DNA of 64,000 nt from Culex pipiens pallens (Eukaryota; Arthropoda; Insecta; Diptera; Culicidae). The notes under the pieces were generated by a model that did no database searches, was not told the DNA's origin, and saw only the letters and a program-made list of their open reading frames with translations. The stretch's first letter is position 1. Each line of letters begins with the position of its first letter. Location of the stretch: NCBI RefSeq assembly GCF_016801865.2, contig NC_068938.1, forward strand, positions 130,414,689 to 130,478,688, in the 5' to 3' direction. Positions 43,661 to 55,905 of this stretch are shown in pieces. The position numbers were made by a program, and so were the translations under genes.

Positions 43661-46282
43661 TTTATCCAACTATCCAACTTTTTTCGTAAATTTTAAACTA
43701 AAAGTCTATCAAAAACATAACTGTAGCACAAAATGTTGCTATTTGTCTTTTAATTTCAATTTTAAGTGCTAAAAAGTGAAATGAAAAAGGGGACCTTTTT
43801 TGCAATAACCTTGAACATTGATGAAGACTCAAAATTAATAATCTGTTGGCGTCGAGCATGCATTAGACAATGTTTTGTTCAAAAAAGGAATACAAAGTAT
43901 ATATAGTCAATTTTAGAAAACTTATAGAAAAACTTTACTTTAATTTTACCTTATTTCATCCATAATTTTTGTTAGGTAATTTTTACGCTGAGACCATATT
44001 AAAACCGGGGAGATATTTACCCTTCTGATTGAAAAAAACGAGTATGAATAAAACCCGTTCAAAGTATTTGGAATATCGAATTTCAGTAATCAAAGGGTTT
44101 GAAACGCGCAGAATACGCTAAATGAATCTTCCACAAAACCCCAGGAAATGTCAACCCCCCATAAAAGAATGTCTCTAGAAAGATCCCGATGTTCGCGCCG
44201 TCACACGGATGACACCAGTTCGATGCGACAATCGTGTGGCCGCGGCAATCAAAAGCTCATTAAAACGGTCGTCGCCGTAGATTTAGCCGCTGACAATATG
44301 TGGTGCTGTATGCTCAGCCCGTACACGAGACGACTTAGTCATGAAAGATTTATTCTCCATCATTGGTCATATAAATGGCAGACCCATTCAGCGCAGATCT
44401 CCGGCCACGGTAATTAGAAAGACATCCGAGACAAATCCGGAACACGAGCGCGCGCATGGGATTTCCATCATTAGACACATTAGGAGGGGAATCATGATCG
44501 TCACCAGACGAGATTTGACAAATAAAATCAATTTTATACTTTATGTTTAAGTGTCTTGATTTTACGATTTCATAAGACACCAATGTGGCTGAATTTGTTC
44601 AGCGCTCTTCGAATGTTACGGACATCTTCATCCGGAGTTCAATTTCTTCCGACCATCCTATACAGTTTACGATAGACTGGCTGAATAGAAACTTTGTCAA
44701 GATACCAACAGCTTAAGCCGTCCATGCATGCCAAGTCTTTGTTGGACTTGGTCAACCTGCTGCGTAACGCAAATCCACCAGTCTATAACCGAACTATACC
44801 GGTACATCTTCATCAACGCTGTACCACGCACTTTCGGAGCGGTTCTTCAACGCAATCGCTTCAATTGTAGTCAGTGTCTCTGATGTACACCATACCAAGT
44901 GTTGTGTACCACCTCCGAAGAAGAGGACGTACCCGAAGAAGACATCCGTCAGTCGCTACACATTTTTTTTCATTCGGTGTTTACTTTTCCGGTCCCGGAG
45001 TCAATTTTCGAGTTAGTGTGAAGCGATAAATTTTCAAAATAAAGACCTGGGCAAGTATTAAACTTCATTACCACCACTACCTCCAAACTTGCGCGTGTGT
45101 GTCTTAATTTAAGTTCCCTCACACAAGTTTGTAGTTGGTGGCGTGGCGCGAACTCATCCAGCCGTGAACGTGAAACTTGACGTGACTTGGGGTTTTCGGA
45201 TGGCCTTGAGATTTGGAAATCAGTTCGAAGCCCGCGGCACAAACTCGGACACGGGCAGGTGGATTCCGAGTTCGGACAGGATTAGAGGTTGATTTGGGGA
45301 GCTACTTTTGAGCTGCCCTGCCATAAATGACGATAAGGCTGAGAGTCTCCGGTAGAAGTTGTGGCGCTGCTGGTGTGCTGCGATGGTGGTCTAATCTGGG
45401 ATGGCTGTTTTTAAGTTGGTATTTTGGGGGTATGCTATCGCGATTTGGAGATAAATTTCAGCAATAAAGCTATAGATTAAAATTCTTCTGTAGGCAAGAC
45501 GTCACAAAAAGATTTCGAGGTCAATTTTACAATTTTAATTTGACCTTGAAAAAGTATCATGAGATACCCTTTATGACATTTATCAACATTCATAGTTAGC
45601 CATTGCATTAAGCCTGATCTACAATGGCAAATCGCAAAATGTTACGTCTGTCACTTTTGCCCTTGTTTACTTTTTTACTTCGATGTCAGAAAGGGATCGT
45701 AGCAACCGATGGTCGATACTCGACTGACATCTGGATCAACTTGATGATTGTTTGCGGCTTTACAATGCATTGACACAGCAAAAACGATAAAGCGGGCAGG
45801 GCTACTGCGTGGAGATTAACGCAGAGAGGATTCGTTGAACTGGATTGAGTCTGAGACTAAAACAGTTCCTAATCGACTGGGGAGTTAGAAGCGTGGTAGT
45901 GCAATTCTTTTCATTCAGGGCATAATGGTTTCCTACAAAATCTGTAGAAAAAAATAGGGTGGTTCATATCCGATTCATACAAGTCAGAAATGGCATTCAA
46001 TACGTACAAGATACGAACCGCACTTGTTCTCCATACGAAATTTTGAGAAAAACTATTCGTTCTTTACTAAAACAGGGAAAAAAAATCAAATTACAGGTAC
46101 TTTGGGGACCTTGAGCATATTTCATAAATTGAGGTTTTGAAGAAAATATGTTGATATCGTAATTCCGATAATTCGGACGATAACTCATTTTTTCAACCTT
46201 TCTTAAATTGGCTTAATCCATCAATATCACGTTAAATTTTCAATGCATTGGCTTAGAATATATGTTTTGATTATGTAATAAG
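43661..46282. other. No gene seen; single-copy island 44140-45450
   Basis: 44140-44560 and 44590-45420 are of balanced composition. 44600-44960 reads like decayed coding DNA with several stops in every frame and no identifiable family. TAGGGTGGTTCATATCC at 45956 resembles a hAT end but has no partner. Confidence 0.35.
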
Positions 46283-47300
46283 TTTCAAAGCATAAAAAAA
46301 AATAAAAAAAAACACAAAATACGGTTTTTTTTTTGAAAATAGTCAATTTTTTATAATTTGCAATGTGGGTATCAAATGCAGCGAAATTTTACCAGCATTT
46401 TCACTGTTTTAGAGTTTTTTGAATGAAATACTTGAATTTTCACAAAATACCGTATTTTCTCGAAAATGCTCAAAATTTTATAATTCGCAACAAGATTAGC
46501 AATATGGGTATCAAACGTTTCGAAATTTTGCATATATTTGCTCAAATTTTCACAAAATACCGTATTTTCTAAAAATAAAACACAAATTTCTAACTTCGCA
46601 ATATGGGTGTAAAACGATTCGAAATTTTACATGTATTTTCACTGTTTTAGTGATTTTTGAATGAAATTCTCAAATTTTCACAAATACCGTATTTTCTCAA
46701 TTTTTTTATTCGAAATATGGGTGTCAAACGAATCGAAATTTGCATGTATTTTCACTGTTTTAGAGTTTTTTGAATGAAATACAGTCCAGACTCGATTATC
46801 CGAAGTTCGATTATCAAAAGGTTTGTATAAAACTTCGGATAATCGAATCAAGCAAAAAAAAATCATATTTTTTCATTATCTCACTTTAAAAATTAAATTC
46901 GAGTTCTTAGTTTTAAATATTTGATTGCCTTTTAAATTGAAAAAAGCATTTTTTTCAATATATTATCATCGCCATTTTGGCCGCCATCTTGGATTTAAAA
47001 ATTCTAAATAATTTTAGAGTACTTTGTGGGTTATATGTAAGCTCAATCTTCATGCATTTACTGTTTTGAGCTTATTTTTGTATTTCATTCAAAAATATGA
47101 GTATCAAACGATTCCAAACATTACCAGCATTTTCATTATTTTAGATCTTTTTGAATAAAATACTCAAATTTTCACAAAATATCTTATTTTCTCGAAAAAA
47201 ACCTCAAATTTCTATAATTTGCAATATGGGTGTCAAACGATTTGAAATTTTGCATGTTTTTCACTGTTTTAGAGATTTTTGAATCAAAAAAAATCAAACC
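46283..47300 (+). repeat. Tandem-repeat block E, copy 1
   Basis: Starts AAGTTTCAAAGCATAAA and consists of ~130-bp units, each with GGGTATCAAACGATTCGAAA, TTTTCACTGTTTTAGAG and AAAATACCGTATTTTCTCG phrases. A pogo-like MITE is inserted after TTTTTTGAATGAAA at 46780. The same layout is repeated 1.41 kb downstream. Confidence 0.8.
46782..47045 (+). mobile_element. pogo-like MITE, copy 1 (right end missing)
   Basis: Left end CAGTCCAGACTCGATTATCC after the TA target (46780-46781), a second inverted CTTCGGATAATCGAATC and the internal GCCATTTTGGCCGCCATC. The match to copy 2 stops after AAGCTCAATC at about 47048, so the right terminus is lost. Confidence 0.7.
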
Positions 47301-47302
47301 AT

Positions 47303-47687
47303 CCACATTAACGACCCCCGGGTCTATTGTGGTCTCTATTGCAAGTTTCTGCTCGAACCTAGGAGTCCGAAGGCTTGAATGGGGAGAGCACCCAAACCTC
47401 TTTCTACTCCAAGGAACCTTCCACCCCAGTGTTTGAACTGACGACCTTTGGATTGCGAGTCCAACCGCCGCCAGCGATTCCACCGGAGTAGGCTTGGTTT
47501 GGTGTGTTGTTTGTACTTATGGCATGGAGACGACTCCTACACCTGGAATGACTTAACGGCCTAACAACCAAGGCCGGGACCGACATTTTACTTCCTCATC
47601 CGATGGAAGGTTGGAGCAGATGGGAATCGAACCCAGAATCATCCGCTTACAAAGCGGACAGCGTAACCATTCGGCCACGCACTGCCA
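47303..47687 (-). mobile_element. Dimeric tRNA-derived SINE
   Basis: On the minus strand the head reads as a tRNA: A-box TGGCCGAATGG (47668-47678), anticodon arm TCCGCTTTGTAAGCGGA with perfect stem, and B-box GGGTTCGATTCCC (47622-47634). About 190 bp later a second tRNA-like unit follows, with GGACTCGCAATCC and CAGTTCAAACACTGGGG (47423-47445). The 3' part ends in GACCCGGGGGTCG. Head anticodon loop TGT is Thr-like, but the acceptor stem is incomplete. No coding function. Confidence 0.75.
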
Positions 47688-47692
47688 CAAGT

Positions 47693-48882
47693 TTCAAAGC
47701 ATAACTACAAAACAAAATCACAAAATACAGTCTTTTTTTGAAAATACTAAAATTTTCATAATTTGCAATATGGGTATCAAACAAAAGCGAAATTATACCA
47801 GCATTTTCACTGTTTTAGAGTTTTTTGAATGAAAAACTTGAATTTTCACAAAATACCATATTTTCTCGAAAATTCTCAAATTATTATAATTCGCAATATT
47901 GGTATCAAACGATTCGAAATTTTGCATGCATTCTCACTGTTTTAAAGTTTTTTGAATGAAATACTAGAATTTTCCCAAAATTCCGTATTTTCTCGATAAT
48001 ACTCAAATTTTTGTAATTCGCAGCTAGATTCGCAATATAGGTATCAAACGATTCGAAATTTTACCAGCATTTTCACTGTTTTAGAGATTTTTGAATGAAA
48101 TTCTGAAATTTTCACGAAATACCGTACCTTCTCGAAAAAAAAAACTCATATTTCTAAATTCGCAATATGGGTGTCAAACGATTCGAAATTTTGCATGCAT
48201 TTTCACTGTTTTAGAGTTTTTAGAATGAAATACAGTCTAGACTCGATTATCCGAAGCCTCCATTATCCGAAGTTTCGATTATCCGAAGGTTTGTATAGAA
48301 CTTCGGATAATCGAATCATGCCCAAAAAAATTAAACTTTAAACATCAAATTCGAGTTCTGCGACCTAAATGTAGTCAAATTTAAATATTTGATTGCCTTT
48401 TAAATTGAAAAAGCATTTTTTTTTTTCAATATATTATCATCGCCATTTTGGCCGCCATCGGGGTTTAAAAATTCTAAATCATTTTAGAGTACTTTGTGGG
48501 ACATATGTAAGCTCAATCATCAAAAATAAGACAACGAAAAAAAAATGTTTTTTCGTGATTCGATTATCCGAAGTGAAATTTTTCCGAGGCCTTCAGATAA
48601 TCAAGTCTGGACTGTACTCAAATTTTCTCAAAATACGGATTCTCTCGAATATACTAGATTTTTTATAATTCGCAATATAGGTGTCAAACGATTCGAAATT
48701 TTGCTTGCATTTACTGTCTTGAGTTTTTTTTTGTATTAAATTCTAATTATTAAACAGTGAAAATGCATGCAAAATTTCGAATCGTTGAATACTCATATTG
48801 CTAATAAAAACAATTTGAGTATTTTAGAAAAAATATGGTATTTTGTGATTTTGTTTGTATTTATACTTTGAAACTTACCATA
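47693..48882 (+). repeat. Tandem-repeat block E, copy 2, with inverted end
   Basis: Begins AAGTTTCAAAGCATAACTAC exactly like copy 1 and repeats its succession of ~130-bp units (GGTATCAAAC at about 47772, 47901, 48040 and 48169). After the second pogo-like MITE it finishes with an inverted unit (AAACAGTGAAAATGCATGC) ending TTATACTTTGAAACTTA at about 48870, the complement of the block's start. Confidence 0.8.
48233..48614 (+). mobile_element. pogo-like MITE, copy 2 (complete, 382 bp)
   Basis: Left end CAGTCTAGACTCGATTATCC and complemented right end CAGTCCAGACTTGATTATCT are flanked by TA (48231-48232 and 48615-48616). TA target and CAGT...CGATTATCCGAA ends fit the pogo/Tigger branch of Tc1-mariner. 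No transposase. Confidence 0.8.
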
Positions 48883-48884
48883 TT

Positions 48885-50520
48885 ATCAAAACAATAATTT
48901 CTAAGAACTAGCTTGAAATATCAAAATCCCGACGATAACGATAGAACTATCGTTACCGTTATCGAACCTCGATAATTTTATCGTTAACAACCTTTTTGAT
49001 AACGCATACTGACATTTACATCTTTCTGAGAAGAAAATGTGAACATCAAAAGAACTTCTCCAGCACACGAACTTGAATTCTGCCTACGCCAACATTTTTT
49101 GTATTGTTGATATGATTCTTCCAACTAGCATCAACATCAAAATATTTATATCACAACCACAACCTTTAATAAACAAACCACGCATCCTTCGCTTCATACT
49201 TATTTATGTTTTGTTTTTGTGTTTACAATGTTTGCTGCTTTCCCTGTGAAAGATCCCATGGCAAAGTAGGAGCCGGAACTCCGAACCTTCTTACTCGCAA
49301 GAAATCTTCAAATCATTCAGGAATTTATTGAACATAACGAAAGACGTGCTTCGCACTCGCAATCAATCAACAATGTTATCAAATCGTGTTATAGATTATG
49401 TCACAGAAAAGTGACAAACAACTTCAACCGTTACTAACCAATCGCGAGCACAGTTTTGATGGATGCCGACAGAATTTCAGTAGCATGAGTTATCAATTAG
49501 CGCCACTTTATCATTCATTTGGCAAAGAATCAAAGTGTTTTTCTTCTGAAAATTATCCGCAGACTATTCGTTTTTTTATTACAAAAAAGTTACAGAGCAA
49601 TGAAACCTGAAGACCGCATGGTCTGGGCCACCCAATTGGCGTGACGAAACTCGATAAGTTCAATAGACTTTCGCGCCGCCGACAACCACCAACTTTTTTT
49701 AGGGTTTATCACAAGACATGAAATCATCCATCAAACTGAATTGCGTGAAGTATTACTGGGGGGAGGCTCCCCTTCCCTAATGTAATCGATACGCGAACAA
49801 CAAACACGCGGTTCCCTTCTCAGTCGGACCATGTTTGGAACCGCCGCCGCGGATTCCCTTCACCTTCCAGTGTGAGTATCATTCTGTCAACATAAGAGGA
49901 GGTGGAGAAAGAATTCAAAGGAAAAGGAGCACGTTGTTCGGCGGAGTCGGATGTCCGGCCCACCGACTCATGTCTCTGAAGTTGTTTGCGGTATTCGTGG
50001 TCACCGACGACGCAGGATCACCGTCAGGGAAGGTTTCCAAGAAACATTTTTATTGGCTTTCGAAAAGGTGGGTTAAGGTTTTATGGGATGATTACTCATT
50101 TGAGCAGATGCAAATTAATGGCATGAATTGTGTCATACTTCAGGAATTTGAAGTAAATCCTAATCTAGAGCTAAAATCCAATTGTTCTTCTCATTATCAA
50201 CAGTTGAGTCCACCTGATATATTGTAGCTCATTTGTGATCCAAAACTATGATGACTAAATGACTACCTCCTTGCTATCGATTCGAGTTGACACTCATGAG
50301 TCGGCAGCTTACTTGTACCACGTGCACAGTAATCTGCTATTGGATTAGTATCCGGAACGAAACATCACGTTAGTACGTTAGCATTCGAAAACGTAACATG
50401 GAGCAATTTTTCACTGTTTTTCTTTTAGCATTAGTAGACAACGGAATGCGTCACAAATATACTCCTAGTTTTACTCACCTAAAACAATAAGAATTTTTCT
50501 TACAGTTGAAATGTTTATTT
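48885..50520. other. No gene seen; single-copy DNA
   Basis: 48930-48990 holds a cluster of inverted ATAACGATAG/CTATCGTTA and TTATCG motifs. 49240-50240 is less AT-rich; the frame at 49835-50227 has no recognisable domain and no convincing exon borders. Confidence 0.35.
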
Positions 50521-52575
50521 TAAAATTTCCGGTTATTTTCATAGTTTTCATAATTTTAATCTTAAAGCCTCTGAAATCTTTAAACCAATTAAACAAGAAG
50601 TTTCAATCAATTAGATTTTTTTAATCTGTGGATTCTTCATACCTCCAAAGTCTTGAAAACCTTTCAATTTTTGTATTTCAATTCAATTGTGTTTTTATTA
50701 GAATTTAACAGTTCTGCTCTAGAGATTTAGAGAACCTTTCAACTGAGATCAATTCATAAGCCTTTACAGGGAGGATACATTTTTCTACGTTTAGATTTTG
50801 CTAACTGGGTGTTCTTTTAGGGAAAGTAAATTTTGAGAAAAAATTCTAGATCTATGTTTGGCTTAAAAACTAATATCACAGTTGTTGACGGAGGAGTGCT
50901 TCGATGAGCGGATTCGTTGACAGTCTTGAAAATCTTAAAACACTCAAATCTTTAAATTTCTGAAATCTTCAAGCAAAATTATTCCTGAAGTCACTTTAAT
51001 CAAGACTCTCTCAAATCTTCAAATCTTTGAAATAGAAAAACATAAAGAACGAAGATATCTCTAGATTTTTAAAACTAAATTTATTCTTCACATCATTGTG
51101 GGTATAAAGAAATAAGGAAAAGAATGTATCAAAATCTGTCATAATCGATTTGCTATAAGAAATACTCACCAATACATATACATGAGTTCGTCCCAAAAAA
51201 AGGGCTATGTGGCGGAAACCTTCGGGCTCACCCGGATTTCGATAGGTTTTTGCTTCCATAGAATACAACGAAAAATTCCCAAAAATCGTTCAGAACTCGC
51301 GATTTGCGATTTATTGAAAAAATGTTTTCATAAAAAAAAATAATATTTTGTTCTAAAACCTTTAAAAATGCGTTCAAATTGCCCCGTATTTCACTCTAAA
51401 TCATGGTAAGGAGTCATAACAATAATGTTTTGTGCTTATATTGATCCAGGAAGTCGTCATTTTGCATTGGCAGCATGAAAAAACGAAATTTTTTGCCTGT
51501 TTCGTAATTTTTACGAATTTCTCTCAAAAATCCATCCGAAAAAAAATGTGGCGTCAAAAAAAATACCATCATCTTGTAGTAACAATTATCTGAACAATTT
51601 TGCTTTTTAACAATTAGTTTTTGTCACTTCAGTGCCAAGATACAGCCATTTCAGTAAAATAAAAATGGCGAATTTTCAAAATTTCCTATGAAAACTCAAT
51701 TTTATCACTTACACCACTGTTTCAGCTACTGCCAGCATTTTATATGTTTCCAAACCTTTTGCATTGTTTCACAACAGCAATTTACAAGCAAAATCTAAAG
51801 TTTTCCTTGATTTAACTATGTGACTTAAGCGCCAAAACGAAGAAATGTATTTTAAATTAACTAATTAATTAATTAGTTCACCAATATCACATTTTTCCAA
51901 GATTTTGATGAAAATTCGGTTTTATATAAAAAAAATATAGATAAACATATATATTAATATAAGTCATATTTTTTATTAATTAATTAAAACTTCCAATCTA
52001 TGATATGTTCAAATCTATATAATCCTTCAATCACTAGATTCTTAAAGTCTCATTAATCTTCAATTCTCTAGAATTTTCAAAACTCCTAAATTTTTAAATC
52101 TCTGAAATTTTCAAATCCCTAAAATCCTTACCCTAAAATCCTAGCTTCTGAAATCTTTCTCGGATTTTTACCTCTCTGAAATGTTCAATTTTCTAAAATC
52201 TTCAAATCTCTTAAATTTTCAAAACTCTTGTATATCTTGAATCTTAATGTTTTAATTTCTTGGATCTCCAAATCTCTAAAAATCATGAAATCTCTGATAC
52301 CAAATCTGAATTAAATCTCTAGAATCTTTCAATTTCTTGAATCTCAATATCTTTATAATGGTTCAAGTCTTATCGTCAAATCTCTCAAATTTTACAATTT
52401 TCAGAATCTAGAAATTCCTTGAACATTTAAATTTCTGGTATCTTCTAATTTCTGGAATATTCAAAACTCTTGAGCAAGAAAACCACGGGGATCTTTGAAT
52501 CTGTGGAATTCTCTAATAACTCTGTAATTTTCAAATCTCGAAAATCTTGGGAAACTTAATAATTTTAAAATATTT
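50521..52575. repeat. Decayed simple-repeat tract of AATCTTCAAATCTCT type
   Basis: In 50520-51070 and 51990-52570 the phrases AAATCTTCAAATCT, TCTGAAAT and AATTTTCAAA recur every 10-15 bp without a fixed period. The middle (51080-51990) is unrelated AT-rich DNA. It looks like an eroded minisatellite split by an insertion. Confidence 0.5.
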
Positions 52576-53200
52576 AAAATTCGGATAAATTTGTGTCTCC
52601 ATGGGAAATTGGACAAGCTTTTCGGTAAAAATATTTTCGAGACTGAAAAATCAAGTCTGTCATATAGAAATTTCCAAAAACAAAACAAAAATGGCAAAAA
52701 TCGATGTTTTTTAATCATTTTTATTTTCAAAACCGCTGTATCTTTACAAGGATTGGACTTACTACAATAGTTTTTTGTTTTTTTAAAAAGATGCTCCATC
52801 CTGCATTTTTGGTGAGTTTTTTTGCAACATCTTAGGCTACCTCAACAAAAAATTTGAACGGAAAAAAAATCGAAATCGAAATTGAAAAAAAAATTAATTT
52901 GACTTTTAAACTAAAAAATTGATAAAGCTTATAAAAGTGGCATGTTAGTTCTTTCAGTGTATTTTTTCCACCTTTTAATACGATGCAACGGCTTTAAGAT
53001 ACAGCAATATTCATATTGATAAATATGTAAATAACTTACGCCCTTCTAAAATGTCACTCTCGAGTGCAACTGGCTCCATACACACAAAAATGGCTTATAT
53101 AGGCATAGGATAACATGTCTTCAAAGTTTCATTCATATCGGAGAGGGTCGTGTACAACCACTTCCCTATTTGGAATTGCTAAATGATATTTGGATGATAC
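52576..53200. other. No gene seen
   Basis: AT-rich with poly-A runs near 52865; GGCTTATATAGGCATAGG at 53090 is a short imperfect palindrome. The minus-strand frame crossing 52461-52799 is low complexity. Confidence 0.35.
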
Positions 53201-54464
53201 TAGAGGGTGACGAGCGGGAATTCCCGGGAAAAATTTCCCGGGAAATTGACCATTTTTGAACCTCTCGATTCCCGGGAAATTCGGTCGAGACTCCCGGGAA
53301 ATTTAAACTTATAAATATCGAAGCAAAATTATGTAAACTAATCAGAAAAAAAAACATTTTAAAAATTCAAAATTGTTTAGAACATTGAATGTCCAATGTT
53401 TGATGTTCAAGTTCGAATAAACCAATGTTTCTCTAATCTTCTTATTCAGAAAGTGTAAATTTTAACTTGTCGAAAATTCCAATAACTATAATTTAGAGAA
53501 GCCAAAAAAAGGTGGACCCAAAAATTTACCTTAAAAATTATTTAGCAGTTACACCCCAAGTATGAAATCAAATGTTTTATTTTCAAATATTATTTTTTCG
53601 AATTATTTGTAAAAGGGAAAAGCTTTTTCAAGTTAAGTTATTTTCCATATCTTCTCTTGAGCATAGCAATCCAATCTAGTTTTTTTTGTGAACATTTGGG
53701 TTTTCCTGATAACTGTAAATATTTTTTCAATAAATATTTAATGTTGAACTAAAAAATTAAAAAAAAATTAAATTGTTGTTTTGAGTCGTTGTTTATCATA
53801 TTGCAAAATTCCCGATACACTCAACCCCCGGTGGTTGGTCACTTTTTCGTTTGACACTTTTTTAGTTTGTACCCCGTTGGTTGGTCAAAGTCAAACTAAA
53901 AAGTGACGAACTGTCACTTTTTACACGGCGCTCACGCACACTATCAAAACAAACGTTTGGTAGTGCGTGTGAACTCCGTGTAAAAGGGTTCAAAAAGTGA
54001 TCCCGTTCGTTGGACAACAGTTGGTGTCAAACCATCGGGGTTTGAGTGTAGTGGGAAATTATATATAAGCTATATTAGTTATTTTTTTTACAAAAATCTA
54101 ATAACAAGTTTCACAATCACTCAGTGCGAATTAAGATTCGTAAATATTTTAAACTACAATTTTGAGTCTTAAAAAACTCAAGAAACGATTTTGTTTTTGC
54201 AGATTCAGAAAAAAAAATAATCAAAAGTTTTATATAGTTCCTCAAAACAATGAGGCTGTTTAAATTAACGTTTCATAGAATTAGTATGAATTAACAGTAA
54301 CTGAATTCATTTAAAAGAAACAAATTTATTACTTTTCATTTTAAATTTTTGACACTGTTGGCGTAGTAAAAAAAAACTCCCGGGTCCCGGGAATTCCCGG
54401 GAAATTGCCAAGTTCAACTCTCGATTCCCGGGAAATTGAAAATCTCGAGAATCGTCACCCTCTA
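53201..54464. mobile_element. hAT-type non-autonomous element, 1,264 bp
   Basis: Thirteen-base perfect inverted ends TAGAGGGTGACGA, flanked by a perfect 8-bp duplication GATGATAC (53193-53200 and 54465-54472). Both sub-terminal regions contain clusters of ATTCCCGGGAAAT palindromes as in the element at 24581. A smaller MITE sits inside it. Confidence 0.85.
53818..54048. mobile_element. TA-flanked MITE nested in the hAT element, 231 bp
   Basis: Ends CACTCAACCCCCGGTGGTTG and, complemented, CACTCAAACCCCGATGGTTT, with TA on both sides (53816-53817 and 54049-54050). TTTTTAGTTTG/CAAACTAAAAA and CACGCACACT/AGTGCGTGTG pairs make further internal stems. Confidence 0.8.
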
Positions 54465-54472
54465 GATGATAC

Positions 54473-55700
54473 CATAGCTGATTACGTCATTTTTGAAATA
54501 CTTCGTTCTTTGAAATAACTTGAAAATCTTATATCTCAAGAATCTCGGGTCTCAAAGATGATTTCAATTTGTCAAATCTCATGAAATCTGAAACATTATT
54601 ATCCAGTCCCAGTGTATTTAAAATGCTGAATCTTCTAAATTTTGTTTAATGTTTGTAACGTATCGAATCATTCTGAAAATATTGCTTTTCTCGAATAAGA
54701 AAAACAAACCATTCTTCCAATCTCCGCAACCAAAGAGGCATCAAAGTAGATCGGAAGAAGTGTATACAACAGCTGTATCCAAAACAGCAGCGAACCCCCT
54801 TAGCCCAAGATCCACGGGAAGCTCTCCAACAACTCTCATGCCAACAGAGAGTAGGTGATGCAGGAAAAATCAAGCCTCCTCCTCGACGTCGTGAATAACG
54901 GTTTTCCTTCAACCGCCACCGCTCTGATGCGTTCCAAGATTTACTACATACACATCATTCCGGGCGCTGGCTGTATTTATTGCACGATTTTGTTTTGGTA
55001 CACAAGAAGAGAGAGAGAGAGCAGACTCTTCTTTTGCTGCAACTCATCCCGAAAAGTTACGGGGTTTTTTCTTTCCCCCGTCACGGGTCTAGGTCAAATT
55101 ATGTCATATCTCTGACGAGGAGAGGAAGTTATGCTCGTTTCGCTCGTTTCGCAGAGTTGAAGCGTATTAGAAAACTTCTTAGTTCAACTCGCAAAGTTAA
55201 TTAGTTTAGTTTAAATTGTTTCCCCCTCACCTTTTCTTTATTTTTGCCAATTTGAGATAGAACTTTGCGATTGCATCGCAACCTTTTGGCGAAATCTGTG
55301 GGAAAACTCTCGCAGCAGCGAAGATTAGCGCGCGTAAAGCATCCCGAAAAAAAGAGCAACATAAATTAGCGTTATATTAGTGCCCGTCGTAACTCTTCAG
55401 CCCATGGGAAACAAATCTGCAGAAGCAGCAGCAGCTAGAATGAATTAGTACGGGGTGGATTAAAATTGTTGGGTGGTCATTAGTGTGAGTGTGTCTCTCG
55501 GTTGGATTAAGCCTCGTTCGCGAAGAATTAGCGGCTTATTTAGTGAATTGTGTGGTCTTCTGCGTTTGATTTGGTTCTTTCGCGTGAGAATGGTTTAACT
55601 ATCGTGAAAAAGTATATCCAAATTATTAAATGAGCTTTTGTTATTCAACAGCTCAAATTCTACAAAAGATTTATGTTTTTTTCTAGATGTTTCAATATTG
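54473..55700. other. No gene seen; balanced-composition island
   Basis: 54660-55590 has overlapping open frames on both strands (54649-54858 plus, 54646-54912 minus) with Ser/Pro-rich or Arg/Trp-rich content. Neither has a recognised domain, and there is no repeat match in the window. GAGAGAGAGAG at 55010 and GCAGAAGCAGCAGCAG at 55420 are short tandem tracts. Confidence 0.35.
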
Positions 55701-55709
55701 GCTTTTCAA

Positions 55710-55905
55710 AGGCCAGATATCAGTTTAAAATTGACGAAATTGAGTCCAGATCTGTCCAATGAGTCGTAAACTTTGAATACCTAGTTACCCTATCCCAAGC
55801 TATGGCCACTAAATTGGTATTAATGTTCATTTTGAAGATGGTTCTCTGTAATGTTGATGAAAATGATGTCCGGATCAATTCTGTGACACATCGTTGAATA
55901 GGTAA
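55710..55905 (-). repeat. Family A fragment, strongly diverged
   Basis: GATGTCCGGATCAAT with the ACATCGTTGAATAGG phrase is the degraded complement order seen in copy 1 at 75-110. Both family termini are missing. Confidence 0.4.

Noticed and set aside
44590..44960. Decayed retrotransposon coding fragment
   Set aside because: It has a coding-like look but stops in all frames, and no residue pattern could be tied to a known polyprotein.
45956..45975. Left end of a hAT element (TAGGGTGGTTCATATCC)
   Set aside because: No matching inverted right end or 8-bp target duplication was found.
47614..47687. Functional tRNA-Thr (TGT) on the minus strand
   Set aside because: The anticodon arm is perfect, but no 7-bp acceptor stem closes it and it continues into a SINE body with a second tRNA-like unit.
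54649..54912. Possible Ser/Pro-rich exon (plus) or Arg/Trp-rich exon (minus)
   Set aside because: No acceptor/donor pair frames either one convincingly, and both strands are open together.
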